A stretch of 64,000 bases of DNA from Xestospongia muta. Lineage: Eukaryota > Porifera > Demospongiae > Haplosclerida > Petrosiidae. The translations under genes were made by a program, and so were the position numbers. Of the stretch, positions 24,601-35,879 are shown piece by piece (the stretch's first letter is position 1; the number at the start of each line of letters is the position of its first letter). The notes below the pieces were generated by a model that made no database searches, was not told where the DNA came from, and saw only the letters and a program-made list of their open reading frames with translations. The DNA is taken from NCBI GenBank assembly GCA_963693285.1, contig OY848919.1:9295461-9359460 (forward strand). Reading direction: 5' to 3'.

Positions 24601-27600
24601 GAATGGAATATTTGACAATGGACCATGTTGTCAAATCTTCTCTTCTTGTCTTTATTACTGAATTCTAAGTCTGCTCAAGTTTTGTATTTACTAATTGTAT
24701 GTAGGTGACCTCAAAAATGTTATTCCAGCTGGAGAGACTGTATTTGTCCTCAGAGGAAGAGAGCAATGTCAATATTTAAATTGGGAGAAATATGGAATAT
24801 CTTTCTCTGCACCTGAGGGAATACTACCTCTGTCAGAGAGATGTGAGGTTGCAATCACTGCTCTTGCTGGAGGTGAATTTAAATTTCCCAAAGGCAGGGA
24901 ACTTGTCAGTGTTGTTTATGCTATTTCCATTGCAAAGCCTCTACTAAAACCACTCACTGTCAGTATACAGCATTGTGTGTTATTAGAGACACCAGAACAA
25001 TGTAGCACTCTCCAGTTTGTAAGAGCACCAATTGAAGATGTGACACTTCCCTATCAATTTGAACCACTTCTAGGAGGTTGTTTTACTCCAAGAAACCAAT
25101 ATGGTTCCATTTCTTGCTTCCACTTTTGTCTAATTGGTATTTCCATGAGAGAAAGTGAAGAAAAGGGAGAAGTGAACACATCAGATGAAGAAGATGATAG
25201 CTCAAAGAACTCACATAATGGTGAAGAAGTGAACACATCAGATGAAGAAGATGATAGCTCAAAGAACTCACATAATGGTGAAGAAGTGAACACATCAGAT
25301 GAAGAAAATGGTAGCTCACAGAACCCACAAGACAGTGAAGAAATAAACACTGGTAAAGAAGACGGTAGTTTACAAAATCCACATAATGGTGATAAAGTGA
25401 ACACATCAGGTAAAGAAAACGGTACTGATGAACCAAAAAAAAATAAAGATTCAGCTGAACATGTTTCTCACAGTGAAGGTATTTACAAAAAGATATATTT
25501 CCAATTTCTTTATTTTTTGTCTATATACATTTAGAAACTGAAAATTTGGAAAGTGAAGAGGTTCGACAAAAGCCAATACCAAAAACTGAGATAACAATCA
25601 ATGCTTCACAAAAATGTATGAAAACAATATTCTTAATCTTAAAATCACAGAATGTGTGTATTTTAGCAACAGTTAAACCAGCTGAAAAGGCTGGTATTTG
25701 TAAAGTTTATTATGAAGAGAAAGCTCTCTTAGAATGGCAAGTCATGTTTACTGTTGTAAAAAATCTTGATGCACTTCAACAGGTAATCATATTATTATAT
25801 GATTTACATGTATAATTTTACTGCAGTATATTAAAAAGCATCATCGTTATGCTGAGGAAAAGCAGACTATTGAGTTAATACTAAAGTCACAAACTGATGT
25901 TGAGTTTGATGTTAAAAAATATCATCATGAAACTCCAACTGGCTGGCAAATTAATCCTCAATGGCTGCCTTTGACGGTAAGAAATATTTCTTATTAATTA
26001 CTGTAATTTGAATCTTTGGCATGTCTTATGAAGCATTCTATTATCAGGCATGCAGTAGCAGTGCCTATGTAGGGGTGGCCTAGATTGTCCAATGAAATTT
26101 ATTGACAGTATCTTAACCATAACACATCAGAATATCTCAACACTTGTCAGTCTTTCTCCCTAGGATATTACCCATGTTGTCGTTGATTTATAAGCAATGT
26201 TTCTAAGAATAAGAGCAGTAGTTTTTGAAAATGCTGAGTTGCTCATGTTTCTTCTTTGTCAACTACAATAAGTCAAATTAGAAAAATATTTGCCACCATT
26301 TGCAGCACAATAAACTACTTGCTTTTGTATTTCACATTTTGAGGGCTTTATAAACAAAATCAAGTAATTTCAGTAGACTAATATCAAGAGTTACTCTTAT
26401 AGAAGCAATTTGGTTATGAATATTTAATATTAACAGAAAAGAAACAGATATAAATAGAGAAAAATAAAAGCCTAGTCTTCTCCTTCTGGTTGTAAGTATA
26501 TACTACTTCCTGCATTGATGTTGAACTTAAATAGAACCCAGGATGTTTATTGTAAGACTGATAAGCTAATGACTGTAATCCTAGTTATGATGCAATGAAT
26601 TAAGTATTAAGACAACTTTTTTAATGTATTCTGGAGGAGAACGTCCCTGTTGATAGAACTATTCCAAGTTCTCAGCTAATTTTCTGTTATCATTGTAGTC
26701 ATAGTAATTATTATTTCTTCATCACAATATGTGAGAATGCTTATTTGTAAGCTAGTTGAACATGTATTATATTATATTGTAAAAAATTTTTTATGAAAAA
26801 TCTTTTATTTTTGTCTATTGAATGAATAAACACCTAATTCATATTAGGTTTAGAAACTAAGTTAGGTAGGTTTAAAGTCAGAATAGGTGATAATACTCCA
26901 AACAATTGCAATGTGTCAGTCAAATTGGAATTGACTGAGGCTGATATCCTAGGAACAATCTTAGAAGAACCTCTGGATTGCCATAATGTACCAGCTTTTT
27001 GTAGATGATTAATATGTCATGTTTGCCTTCCCATCAAAATGTCTGCTGCAAACTAGATAGTGAGGCCTAATGTCAGTTCTCATTAAGGTCCAAGCAATCA
27101 ACCAACATTTCCTTTTTATCTACTCAGTTGGAAACCTATGCATTTAATACTTAGACCTTTATCCGTACTATTATACACAAGGCATCATTCAAATCCTTCT
27201 ATGAGTGATTGCTCAGGAATGTTCTCTGGAAGTAATTATTAATAATTACATTTTTTCTTGTTATCCAGAGTTTGTCCATTGCAAAGAATGTAAATAAAAT
27301 AGCAGTAATAAGGATTTCATTATCCTACATAATAGCACAGGCGGCACAAGCCAAGCATTTAAATCACTTATATACTATCACTGATACTTTGTTATATTAT
27401 TGCCAGTGCTATTATGTAGAGATGATGCAATTATCGTCCCTACTATCTTGTTTGCGCTCTTTGTATTGAACTGATATTACCCATCATTCCCTTTTTTAAT
27501 TTTTTATAATTTTTTATTTTATTATTGTTTTTAAGGTATCAATCTCCTATATACTTATAATCTTTTAAATATTATTTAAACAAACAGTGTCACTTAAAAA

Positions 27601-28270
27601 AAAAATATATTCTCTTGTTTAGCTAACACATACCTCCATTATTGAGTTTGGAAGTGGCATGAATTCAGAGCCTCCAAAATGTTTGGTAGATGTGTATGCG
27701 GATGAGGGAAATGACACAGCAAAGAGACTCCATTACAAGGTTCCGGTAAAAGGAGTGGAAAAATATGTTGAGATTTTCATCAATTTATCTTTAAGACAAA
27801 GATATAATACAAGTAAGAGAAACAATTAAAACATCTTTAGCATGCTAATTTATAATATATTGCAGCCAAATTTGAAAGTGTTGCTACTTCCAGAGATCCA
27901 GTTTTATCTGGTGATGAAGTTAAAGAAATAGTAAAAGTCATACAAGATATTCTAACAAAGAAGTCCTCTGCTTTGAATGATTTGTTAAAAACATCTATGG
28001 AATCATTTTGCTGTAGAGATGTATTCTCATGGTCTAATATCTCGAGCAACCAAGGATACAACAAATTTTGATGACCTGATGAGAGAATTCAAGGCAGCCA
28101 TGAACTTTATACAAGATGGTCATAAGTTAATAAAACATTGTCAGTTATTTTTACAGAGTTTAGTTAAACATGGAGGTCCACTCAAAGATGCAGCTAGTGG
28201 TATAGCTAAAGAATGGAGTGTCATTATTAAAAAAAAGCTGAATATAGATATAGACTTTGATATTGAGTGA
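18612..28270 (+). CDS. Gene 3: DEATH-helical-DEATH-coiled coil-ZU5-UPA-helical protein (14 exons)
   Basis: Exons: 18612-18930, 20820-21167, 21368-21553, 21605-21838, 21923-22003, 23282-23341, 23394-23468, 23513-23575, 24441-24500, 24705-25478, 25535-25782, 25827-25976, 27623-27812, 27866-28270. All junctions are phase 1 except the two inside the UPA-like block (phase 0). The N-terminal DEATH domain has KKWYEFGVGLRLLP; the second has WEQLGLQLNI. The helical exon is 348 nt, exactly as in A1. The short charged exons form a coiled coil. ZU5 shows YGISFSAPEGIL and VSIQHCVLLET and is followed by a 19-residue acidic repeat. The last exon carries an apparent +1 frameshift in a TTTT run near 28008, before MYSHGLIS, which is either a sequence error or a recent lesion. 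The intron after 23575 uses a GC donor. A death-fold adaptor or receptor is likely; partners are unknown. Confidence 0.75.
19430..19485. repeat. Small GC-rich hairpin
   Basis: cctgaccctc and gagggtcagg form 10-bp inverted arms around gcgtgccg, flanked by gtagt and actac. It resembles the short foldback elements near 18518 and 56490 and lies in gene 3 intron 1. Confidence 0.5.
19560..19680 (+). pseudogene. RecQ-like helicase N-terminal fragment nested in gene 3 intron 1
   Basis: The frame reads EVERLLGFILKEKQKEVIAAF followed by FVVLPVG. This resembles the start of a RecQ-type DEAH helicase core (Q-motif region, then motif I LPTGxGKS). It breaks exactly where motif I should continue, because a foldback element begins at 19677. 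No downstream helicase motifs were found. The fragment is dead; assignment to RecQ rests on about 40 residues. Confidence 0.55.
19677..20214. mobile_element. Foldback MITE, about 540 bp with roughly 200-bp terminal inverted repeats
   Basis: The left end gtagggtgtccaaccataac (19677) is mirrored at 20214. Inverted similarity continues through aacatacaaacatttcgt, ggtatacgaaaag, ataatgataatttt and gactcaattga to about 19885 and 20020. About 130 bp in the middle is unique. It interrupts the RecQ-like fragment on its left; a TTF-type fragment lies on its right. Confidence 0.85.
20215..20472 (-). pseudogene. TTF-type zinc finger fragment of a hAT/ZMYM-like transposase
   Basis: Reverse-strand reading gives DYKFPRCDFGSKNVVRHS and then W-x-x-x-P-x-LHY-like and FCYT-like motifs. 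This is typical of the TTF zinc finger preceding hAT-type transposase domains, with several stop codons. Strand matches the hAT C-terminal piece at 16506-16802, but the pieces are 3.4 kb apart and need not come from one element. Confidence 0.5.
22143..22221 (+). repeat. tRNA-like repeat, copy 1
   Basis: Contains agtagctcaattaat (A-box-like, D-arm position), a T-arm ctaggttcaaatcttag matching the GGTTCRANNC B box, and acceptor-like ends attttag/ctagtat with one mismatch. Anticodon arm is unclear. A tRNA-derived SINE head or a decayed tRNA is more likely than a functional tRNA. Confidence 0.45.
22224..22303 (+). repeat. tRNA-like repeat, copy 2
   Basis: Ends atatcag and ctggtgt can pair over 7 bp (two G-U). 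The T stem is perfect (ctagg/cctag) around ttcaaat, and a run of T residues follows at 22304 as in a Pol III terminator. It is the best preserved of the three copies but lacks a convincing anticodon stem. Confidence 0.5.
22365..22870. repeat. Dispersed intronic repeat (copy 1) with a dead DEATH-exon remnant
   Basis: 22365-22770 matches 23680-24240 in diverged form; both share tgcaaaag, gaaagtggag, ctgctga, ccttgcac-gtaaaaggcta and a common 3' part ending ttatcatttc. Next to it, 22771-22866 repeats the end of gene 3 exon 4 (acattgacacaacttgaaga) and part of exon 5, but carries a stop (ggcttaact) and has lost the donor. This part of gene 3 was therefore once locally duplicated. Confidence 0.65.
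23054..23133 (+). repeat. tRNA-like repeat, copy 3
   Basis: Same layout as copy 2 (80 nt, ttggttcaaatcctagctgg T-arm, T-run after the 3' end at 23134). Acceptor arms attttag/ctggtgt pair with one mismatch. Near identity to copy 2 over the anticodon-side region (cataaagttgactagttgtg) shows common origin. Confidence 0.45.
23680..24240. repeat. Dispersed intronic repeat (copy 2)
   Basis: Counterpart of 22365-22770, lying in the gene 3 intron between the exon ending 23575 and the exon starting 24441. No open frame or terminal inverted repeat was recognised. Confidence 0.55.
25165..25415 (+). repeat. 57-nt acidic coding repeat in gene 3
   Basis: About four to five copies of a 19-residue unit, EVNTSDEEDDSSKNSHNGE, lie between ZU5 and the UPA-like block. 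The first two are almost identical at DNA level and later ones are diverged. Charge and Ser content suggest a disordered, phosphorylatable linker (inference). Open frames on the minus strand here are shadows of the repeat. Confidence 0.9.
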
Positions 28271-28633
28271 TATATTATTATTGCAATATCATTTATAAAT
28301 TAGCTGTATTTTCTGTTTTGCTGAATGTATAATGTACTACTCTCTTATTGTGTTAGTTGTTGTCATAAAGTAAATTTCTTCTTAATTATAATAGTTTTCA
28401 GAAACAGGATGGGGCTTTGGAGCACTTGTCTTACTTTCTATATAATTATAATAACTAGTGACCACTATTACCTGAATATCATTGGTAAAAGAAATATCTC
28501 TCTAACTTCAATGATGAGTCAGGTCTTCCACAAATAACTATAATACTTGACTTGCTGTAGTGCCTCACTTCTCTCTGATGTTCTAAAATATCTTGGAGTC
28601 TTAATTTATCTGCTTGATAAAGTAAGGAAATGA

Positions 28634-28960
28634 GAATCAATGTTAAATATCATTATGACCATACATTATCTGACAGTGACTCATATTCATATGACACTCA
28701 CTCAAGCAGACATAGAAAGAAGCAGACAAGGAGATCTCACAAGAAAAAAAGCAAACGTGGAAGAAGACACCACGACAAACATAAAGGTATTATTATATTG
28801 ATATAGCTAAGTAATTTGACTTATCACAGGATGTAAAAGGTGATGATCAGAAGACAGAGATCCTAATTACTCTGGTAGACATAGTCATCCCAAAAATGCA
28901 GACCTCATTCTAAAAGATCTTACAATGATTATTAGTACAGGTATAAGTACTACTTATCAT
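28634..28960 (+). pseudogene. Orphan exons for a basic RS-like C-terminal tail (copy i)
   Basis: 28634-28790 reads HHYDHTLSDSDSYSYDTH and then a run rich in R, K, H and S, ending at a gtatta donor. The following piece (28831-28948) matches the tail exon at 51883-51988 but is frame-broken. It is homologous to the 3' end of A2, without the DEATH domain or GTPase, so it is a detached gene end. Confidence 0.6.
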
Positions 28961-29039
28961 GTTCTATAACTTGGACAACCTACAATATTAAAAAAGTCCG
29001 TATAACACAATATGTTACCATAGTAACTATCGTCTTTAT

Positions 29040-29740
29040 TTAGACTCCTCCCTTCCTGATCTGTTCGGTAATATATTTAATGCTTGTGATAAAGATCACA
29101 AGTTGCTGTAACACTGAGGTCTATTATAATGAGATTATGATATCATAAGTACAGGATATACTGTCATCTCTCATGATTTCATTTCCTCATATCCATACCT
29201 CTTTCATGCAAAGTTACTCAAAAAGTCTTATACAGAACACCATGGAATTACCTAGATCACTACATTGTACAAGTCAGAAATACCTTATGAATAATTCATA
29301 ATCATATCTGCTTTAGATATGAATGGTGTTGAGAGGTTGTTAGATTTGAGACCGTTTCAGTTAAAGAAGTTATTACATCATATCTTGAGTTGTAAAGAGT
29401 TTATTATTGCCCAAAGCAATGAGTTAGCCCCTTTAATTATTGTAATAACTTAATTCCTTAATGTTCTACATATTATAGCTCTCAACATAGGTGACAATGA
29501 TCCTGCTGTGAACAGCTATTCTTCATTACATTATCTAAAAGATTAATTAATGGACGACTACAAGAACAGGTTAATGAAGTATGGATACATAAATAAATGA
29601 TTGAGTGGATGGATGGATGGAGGTGGTCAGACAGATATATCAATAGTCAGAGATGTTCCTGACATTTTCCTTATAGGCATTAGAAATAGGTGATGAATTT
29701 GAACAAGAATAAGCAAGGACAATGGCGTAATAAAAATGTC
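29040..29740 (+). pseudogene. Phosphorylase b kinase regulatory-subunit fragments (copy i)
   Basis: The exon-like segment starting 29317 reads VERLLDLRPFQLKKLLHHIL followed by SCKEF, which matches the conserved LLHHILSGKEF region of PHKA/PHKB. Later pieces (29480-29590; 29680-29740, QGQW) match the segment before the C-terminal calmodulin-binding part. Frames are interrupted and the 3' part is missing. It is a decayed copy; the live gene is not in this window. Confidence 0.6.
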
Positions 29741-29809
29741 GTGTCCTTCCAAAGCTCTATAATAATCTTTATCATACTCTAAATAGACTTTGACCTGTTA
29801 GTAGCTAGT

Positions 29810-30130
29810 GAAGATATATCACACAAGAAGTGCAAACATCATTATGACTATACATCATCTGACAGTGACTCATACTTACATGACACCCACTTAATAAGAC
29901 ATTCAAAGAAACAGACAAGAAGATCTCATATGAAAAAAAAATCAAACATATTAGAAGACACCCAAAGAAACATAAAAGTATTATTATATTGATTTGACTA
30001 AGAAATTTGACTTGTCACAGAACATAAAGGCAAAGATCAGAAGACAGAGATCCTAATCACTCTGGTAGACATAGTTCATCCCAAATACACAGAGCTCATT
30101 CCAAAAGATCTTACAATGATTATAACATAA
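29810..30130 (+). pseudogene. Orphan RS-like tail exons (copy ii)
   Basis: Second copy of the tail, beginning with the gaagatatatcacacaag phrase shared with A2 at 51677. It is more degraded than copy i: TTAATA replaces the serine codons after DTH, and stops follow. It lies about 1.2 kb after copy i, so the whole tail-plus-PHK block is tandemly duplicated. Confidence 0.55.
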
Positions 30131-30349
30131 GTACATGATTATAAGGTAAAGGTAATACTTATCATGTTCTATAAAATACACATGATCATATAATGAACAT
30201 ACTTATACTGCTACTTATTATTAATTGACAGGTAGTGACTGATTTATTACTTTATTATAAAACAATGTGTATTGGGCACAAAATAAAGAAGTCCATATAA
30301 CACAGTATGTTACCATGGTAACCATTGTACTTAACCACACCTTTTATTT

Positions 30350-31185
30350 AGATCCCTCCTACTTTCTGAGCTTATGAATCATATATTTAGAGCTTATGAT
30401 ATAGATCACAAATTACTCTGTAACACTGATGGGTGTGGTCTATTATAAAGAGATTATGATATCATTAAGTCTGGAGATACTGGTATCTCTTGTGATGTTC
30501 ACTTCTTAGAGCCATGGATCTTTAATGCAATGTTATGTCTCAAAAAAATCTTATACAGAGCGTTATAGAATTATTGATCAAAGTAATGGGTTAGTCCATT
30601 TAATTAATGTAATTAATTGATTCCTTAATATTTTAATTTATAGTTCTAAATAAAGGTGCCAATAATCCTATAGTAAACAGCTATCAATTATCATGCCATC
30701 TAAAGTTCTTACTGGATGAGTACAGGAACAGGTTAATGAAGTATGGATGCATGAATGAAAGTCATGAGACAGATAAATCAATAGACAAAGATATTCCTGA
30801 TATTTTTCTTTATAGACATCATATATATGTATTGTGTCTAAAGAAGACAAGAAAACAAAGACAATGATGCAATAGACATATTGATGGAATGTTCAATTGT
30901 GTCCCTACAATGTTCTACAATAATGTCTGGCACACTATGGACAAAATGTGAAGGAATTTTATGACAGTCAATTGCTACCCAAGAACTCAATAGTCCATGA
31001 AGTAAGATACATTCTTATACTAGGACTGACTCTCATTCCTCTTCCAGATGACTCAATTCCCTTCTGATCCAGAATATTGTCAGTTGATAGTAGACGTTAT
31101 CATAATTATAGTACTGGTAGTTCATCTTTCGATCTATCACATTTTATTAATAATATACATATGTGCATGAAACCTCATGCCATGC
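30350..31185 (+). pseudogene. Phosphorylase b kinase regulatory-subunit fragments (copy ii)
   Basis: Contains the decayed FNCVPT-FYNNVWHTM region (30890-30950) and, after a splice-like gap at 31000-31048, the segment MTQFPSDPEYCQLIVDVI (from 31049). The latter matches the PQPEYRQLLVEAIL block near the PHKA C-terminus. Stops and frame breaks occur throughout. This copy keeps the intron that copy iii (52860) has lost. Confidence 0.6.
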
Positions 31186-32800
31186 AAACAGGTAATTGCT
31201 TATTTATTCATGAAAAATAAACTTTTCTATGGTTACATGCTCTGAAAAGTAATTGTTACATACTTAAGTATAACAGATATACAAGCATTTCCCATTGAGG
31301 TCAGTCTAAGATGTCACTGAACCCCTACATGATTAATTACCTTGCACTAAGACACTTAGTAATAAATATGTAGGGTATTCTTTACATTCTTAATATATAA
31401 TATATTAAAGTACATGAAAAATATCCTATAATCCGACATATTAAACATATGATCACACACACTAATGTATATATATATATATATGATATATTAATTATAT
31501 ATACTGAGTTCAAGGTGTTTGACTTGACTTGAACAAACAATGCAACATTAATATAATAATTGAGTGTGATTTTATATGTTGTGTAATTATAAGAATCTTC
31601 TTTATCTAGAAATCTAACAATGTGTTAACACTTAATTGTCGTGATGTTCTTATCAGTTATAAGAGATATCCTGGTACATGTATCTATATTATTGACTCCA
31701 CTCCTAGTAGTATCTATGAGACAATGAATTATTTATCATAAGCACTTGTTCAGAAAGTTGGAATGTTAATATTGTCTTAATCATGTCATGTGAGTTAGTA
31801 CTGTTTTGTTCACTTCTTTAGTATATTCATTTTTATTCATTTGTCATTTTATTGTCATCTTTCAAATTTTGATTAACATTATCTTTTATATTTTTTTACA
31901 ATTGAATACAGTAAATACATACTCAACAAACAATATTATAATTTTTATATACAATACATGTCATACATGAATTCTTTTTACAAACAAAAGCTAATTGTTT
32001 TTGTTGCTAGTGATACATTTAAAAACTATTGGCATAAGATTCTTCAGAGACCTAGAAATAAAAATTAGTATATGTACATGTAAATTTTTTTATCAGAAGT
32101 GATATTACTTTGTTTGCATTGAGAATGACAGTGGTTAGTGGAATTTTAATAATACATTGTAGTTGTAGAGTTTTGGTGAGTCATACCGAAACTTGCATAG
32201 TTCTTTGCATCTGTCTCTTTATCTCTTTTTAAAATTTTAGTATCAAAGATATTTTCAATAATTCTGAACTTTTCTGCAGTAGCTGGAGAACAATCCACTA
32301 CTGTTCAATGATATGAAAAAATATATGACATCAGTCATGTTAGTATATAAAGAATGCCTCCCATTTTATGTGAGATTTCTGGTTTGCAACTTTCCTAGGT
32401 AACTAGCGCTCTAGTTTTTTTGATATAATTTCTGAAATTCTATTGAAATCTGAGATCATAAATATTTTCAATAACAAGAAATATCAAGGCTCATACTGAC
32501 CCTCAGACCTTGCATATATCACTTTAAATACATAAAGTTAATCTATACAAGTTCAAGATAACCTCTTGTCAACTAGAAACCTTGTAATCCTGTCTATTAT
32601 ATATGTCCTATAGGTATGTAAACTTTTAGTCCTTTTGCGTGGAATTAAATTTTTGTGACATCAGTGGTATAACTGTAATTTAGATTCTTTATTTTACAAA
32701 TGTGATAGTACAAGTTACATCATAATTATGCCTTATACTTAACAAGACATCAGTAATTGAAATTTTTAAAAAATTGCAATATAGAATAAAATAAGAATGG
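31186..32800. repeat. Non-coding part of the 51.6-54.3 kb duplication
   Basis: Collinear with 53005-54250, including an imperfect palindrome around 31370-31440 and the ttggtgagtcataccgaa phrase. No gene recognised. Confidence 0.65.
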
Positions 32801-32805
32801 GAACT

Positions 32806-32811
32806 TTTATT
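32806..32811 (-). terminator. Candidate poly(A) signal of gene 4
   Basis: tttatt on the + strand is AATAAA on the minus strand, 22 nt beyond the gene 4 stop codon. Confidence 0.4.
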
Positions 32812-32832
32812 CTGGACCATGCTACTAATGAT

Positions 32833-35800
32833 TTACAAAAGGTCATGTTCCATGTTCTCAGCTATAGACTTAAATACTTCTAATTTCTTTAAAACATTAA
32901 TTAATTCTTGTAATAACTGGGGCTGTGTATTGATAGATGTCATTAAACCTTTCATTAGTAGAACACCTTTTTCCATATCAGTCTTTGCAGCATTATCAGT
33001 AGCACTATTGTAACAGTTAATGTAATAAGTTGAGCACTGAACAGTTCATTTGCTAGAGGTAATCTGTTATTGGAGTCAAAGACAAGACATGATAACTTGG
33101 CATAATGTGTCCTAAACACATCTTTTGATGAGGGGTGTTGACCTATGGATAGGAAAGGCTTTAATAAATATATTCTTCAATGACAATATGCGAAACATAT
33201 AGTGTACTTTATACGTATATACGATATAGCACACAGGAAAATTTGTGAATGTTTAATTTGGCAGAATTTTTTTAATTGATATTAATCTATCAGTCATCAT
33301 TTCAGCACATTATTGCAGAGAAGAAAGGTTGCTAACTAGCAAGTATTGAGAGTATTTTAAATGCAATATTAATTGCTTTTGCAAATGCCAATACATTTCA
33401 TGGAACAAGCCAGTACAGTACTATGTGCTATTGCTTGCATAAATACGAGTGAATAATACATTAATTTAGTTAATTTAGTTTTAGACAAAATGTAATCTGT
33501 CAATTATCATTGATTTTGAAAACAACTGTCAAATTCTATTCTATATCCACATATAATTTCTACAGACTTATAACTCCTTACACCTTTGGCACTCAGTCTA
33601 ATAGAAACCTTTTGCCTTGGTTTATATATAACAATCTCATTAGAAGCATGGTGCTGTGTTAGTGAATTACATAGTTTTATCAGCTGTATTTGCTTGTCTT
33701 TATCAGGTTAAAAGCAGTGATTGGCACTGATATAGGCTTTAACACCAGCTAATCATAAACATATAATATGTACTACTAACAGTACTATAACTTACCTTTT
33801 TTCTCTCTGGTCAACTTCTCTATTTCTTCTTGTTTCTCTGCTAATAGTTTATCAGTAGCTATATAATATAACCATATATGGTATGCACTATAAACTACAT
33901 TATAACTTAATTACCTTCTTTCTCTCTGGTTAACTTCTCTATTTCTTCTTGTTTCTCTGCTAATAGTTTATCAGTAGCTATATAATATAACCATATATGG
34001 TATGCACTAAAAACTATATTATAACTTACCTTCTTTCTCTATGGTCAACTTCTCTATTTCTTCTTGTTTCTCTGCTAATAGTTTATCAGTAGCTATATAA
34101 TATAACCATAAATGGTATGCACTATAAACTATATTATAACTTACCTTCTTTCTCTCTGGTTAACTTCTCTATTTTTTCTTGTTTCTCGGATACTATTTTA
34201 TCAGTAGCTATAGAACATAACCATATATGATATGCGCTACTAAAGTACTATAAGTTACCTTCTTTCTCTCTATTCAACTTCTCAATCTTTTGTTTCTCTA
34301 CTGTTACTTCATCAGAATCTATATAACACAACCATAAATCAGATTATATTTAGAAAATGTTTGCATTAATTGGTAGGCATTAATTTGTACATAAATTAGC
34401 AGAAAGGTGGCAGCAGAGCTAACTCTGTAGGGATGGTACCAATTGTCCCATAGAAGTTTCATTATTTTATTTTTCTGTCTCATGCAATGCTATTAGCCAT
34501 TATGTGATCCAACATCTACTTAGCACTAGTTTATAGGTACATGAGCTCAACAAAAAACTTGTGGTACTCGGAACAAGACATTAATGGCAATCCACCAGAC
34601 CCTCTGACTACATGAGACTACACCTCAAGTAAATTAGCTACTTCCTTAGTGAACACAAAACTAATGTTACTTTAAAGGATGCAGTGGTTTATATATATGA
34701 GGGTATACTTCTGGATGAACCTGATATAATCTCAATGCTCTTGATCAGAAACCTTTTTAAGCATTAAACTATATGAGGATATCCATGCTGAAAACAGTTA
34801 TAAATATATAAGAAATCATTAATAAACGATTGATGAAAGCTTTTTTACAACTTTATCTATACAAAGGGGTTGCACTATCTTCATATTAGCTCATTAACTC
34901 CAGAAATCACAGGGACATACTGTAACATGTCCTGTCTGAGAGCACTGCTTAATATATTATTTTTATGTATACACATAGGCCATTGATGTAGGTAAGTTTA
35001 ATATTACTAATATAATATACATTACAATACTAGATAGGTATCATTATTGTTACTAAATTTGATGACTATCTTACCATTACATTGATCAATTTGGGTTTGA
35101 TTGATCATTTTTGAAGCTATAAAAAAGGAAAAAAATCTATATTAAAAGGTCATATAAATATGCAAACAATAACATACATTCAATAGGAAGTCCACATACA
35201 ACCTTTCCTTTATCAGATGTTACTGACATAGCTCCGCTGGTAACTCCACAGTGATATGACCCAGACTGAAGGTCATTGATTGAAGGTAATGCAAGTGTAT
35301 CCAATGTTTCATTTCTGAAAAATAATTTAATATGTAGTATAATCACAAATTACTTTTGAATGACTCTTTTGTGCATATAATTGTATGTTAATTTCAGAAT
35401 CACATTTTGTACATTATGACACATAATGACAGCACCTTAATACTAACACTCTTTCACACTGTAGTGACTGTGAAGAGGGATGTTCTGATATAACTGGAAT
35501 AGCTGTGTTTGTGTGTGTGTGTGATCAAGATATAAGTCAGTAATACTTCAACAAATTGTCAGAAAAACTATATAAACTCACTTGGTTGTATGAATATATT
35601 AAAAGCTTTGGTACATTTAATGGCTTCCAGACAATTGATAAAGGTCATGAAAGGTAGCCTACAATCTCTAAGGTCAGACAACAGTTTGAAAGAAGGACTG
35701 CCAGTTGTTGTATTGCCCTCCAGTGCGAAAGTTTCGATCTGGTCCTCTGTATAACTTTTTCCCGGCATTTTGCTTATAAACAGACGCCAGAACTCCTTAT

Positions 35801-35879
35801 TTTCAACATCTGATATTTCATCCAAATACAGAGCAGCCTGCTTTAGCTTGTCTTGTTGAACATCCTTTAAAGTCATCAT
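32833..35879 (-). CDS. Gene 4: death-fold / Ig-like / tandem coiled-coil / death-fold protein, two frame breaks
   Basis: Exons (descending): 35879-35582, 35502-35354, 35314-35178, 35116-35075, 34318-34259, 34207-34145, 34092-34030, 33977-33915, 33858-33796, 33142-32833. Exon 1 encodes a death-fold-like domain (EFWRLFISKMPG, SFKLLSDLRDCRLPFMTFI). Exons 2-3 encode an Ig-like domain (SGSYHCGVTSG); exon 2 needs a frame change to join exon 3. Five tandem coil exons follow, four of exactly 63 nt (21 aa, three heptads, KQEEIEKLTREKEG). The last exon is another helical death-fold module (LANELFSAQLIT) with a break near 33008, after which the frame continues to LEVFKSIAENMEHDLL and stop. No signal peptide or membrane segment is visible. 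The breaks suggest a decaying gene or sequence errors. Confidence 0.6.

Noticed and set aside
25054..25436. Long minus-strand open frames opposite the acidic repeat
   Set aside because: They mirror the 57-nt repeat coding on the + strand and have no independent domain or splice support.
32819..33013. Plus-strand ORF of 64 codons
   Set aside because: Shadow of the last exon of gene 4 on the minus strand.
33790..34320. CRISPR-like array (regular repeats and spacers)
   Set aside because: The repeats are 63-nt coding exons and the spacers are near-identical introns with GT-AG ends; the context is a metazoan gene.
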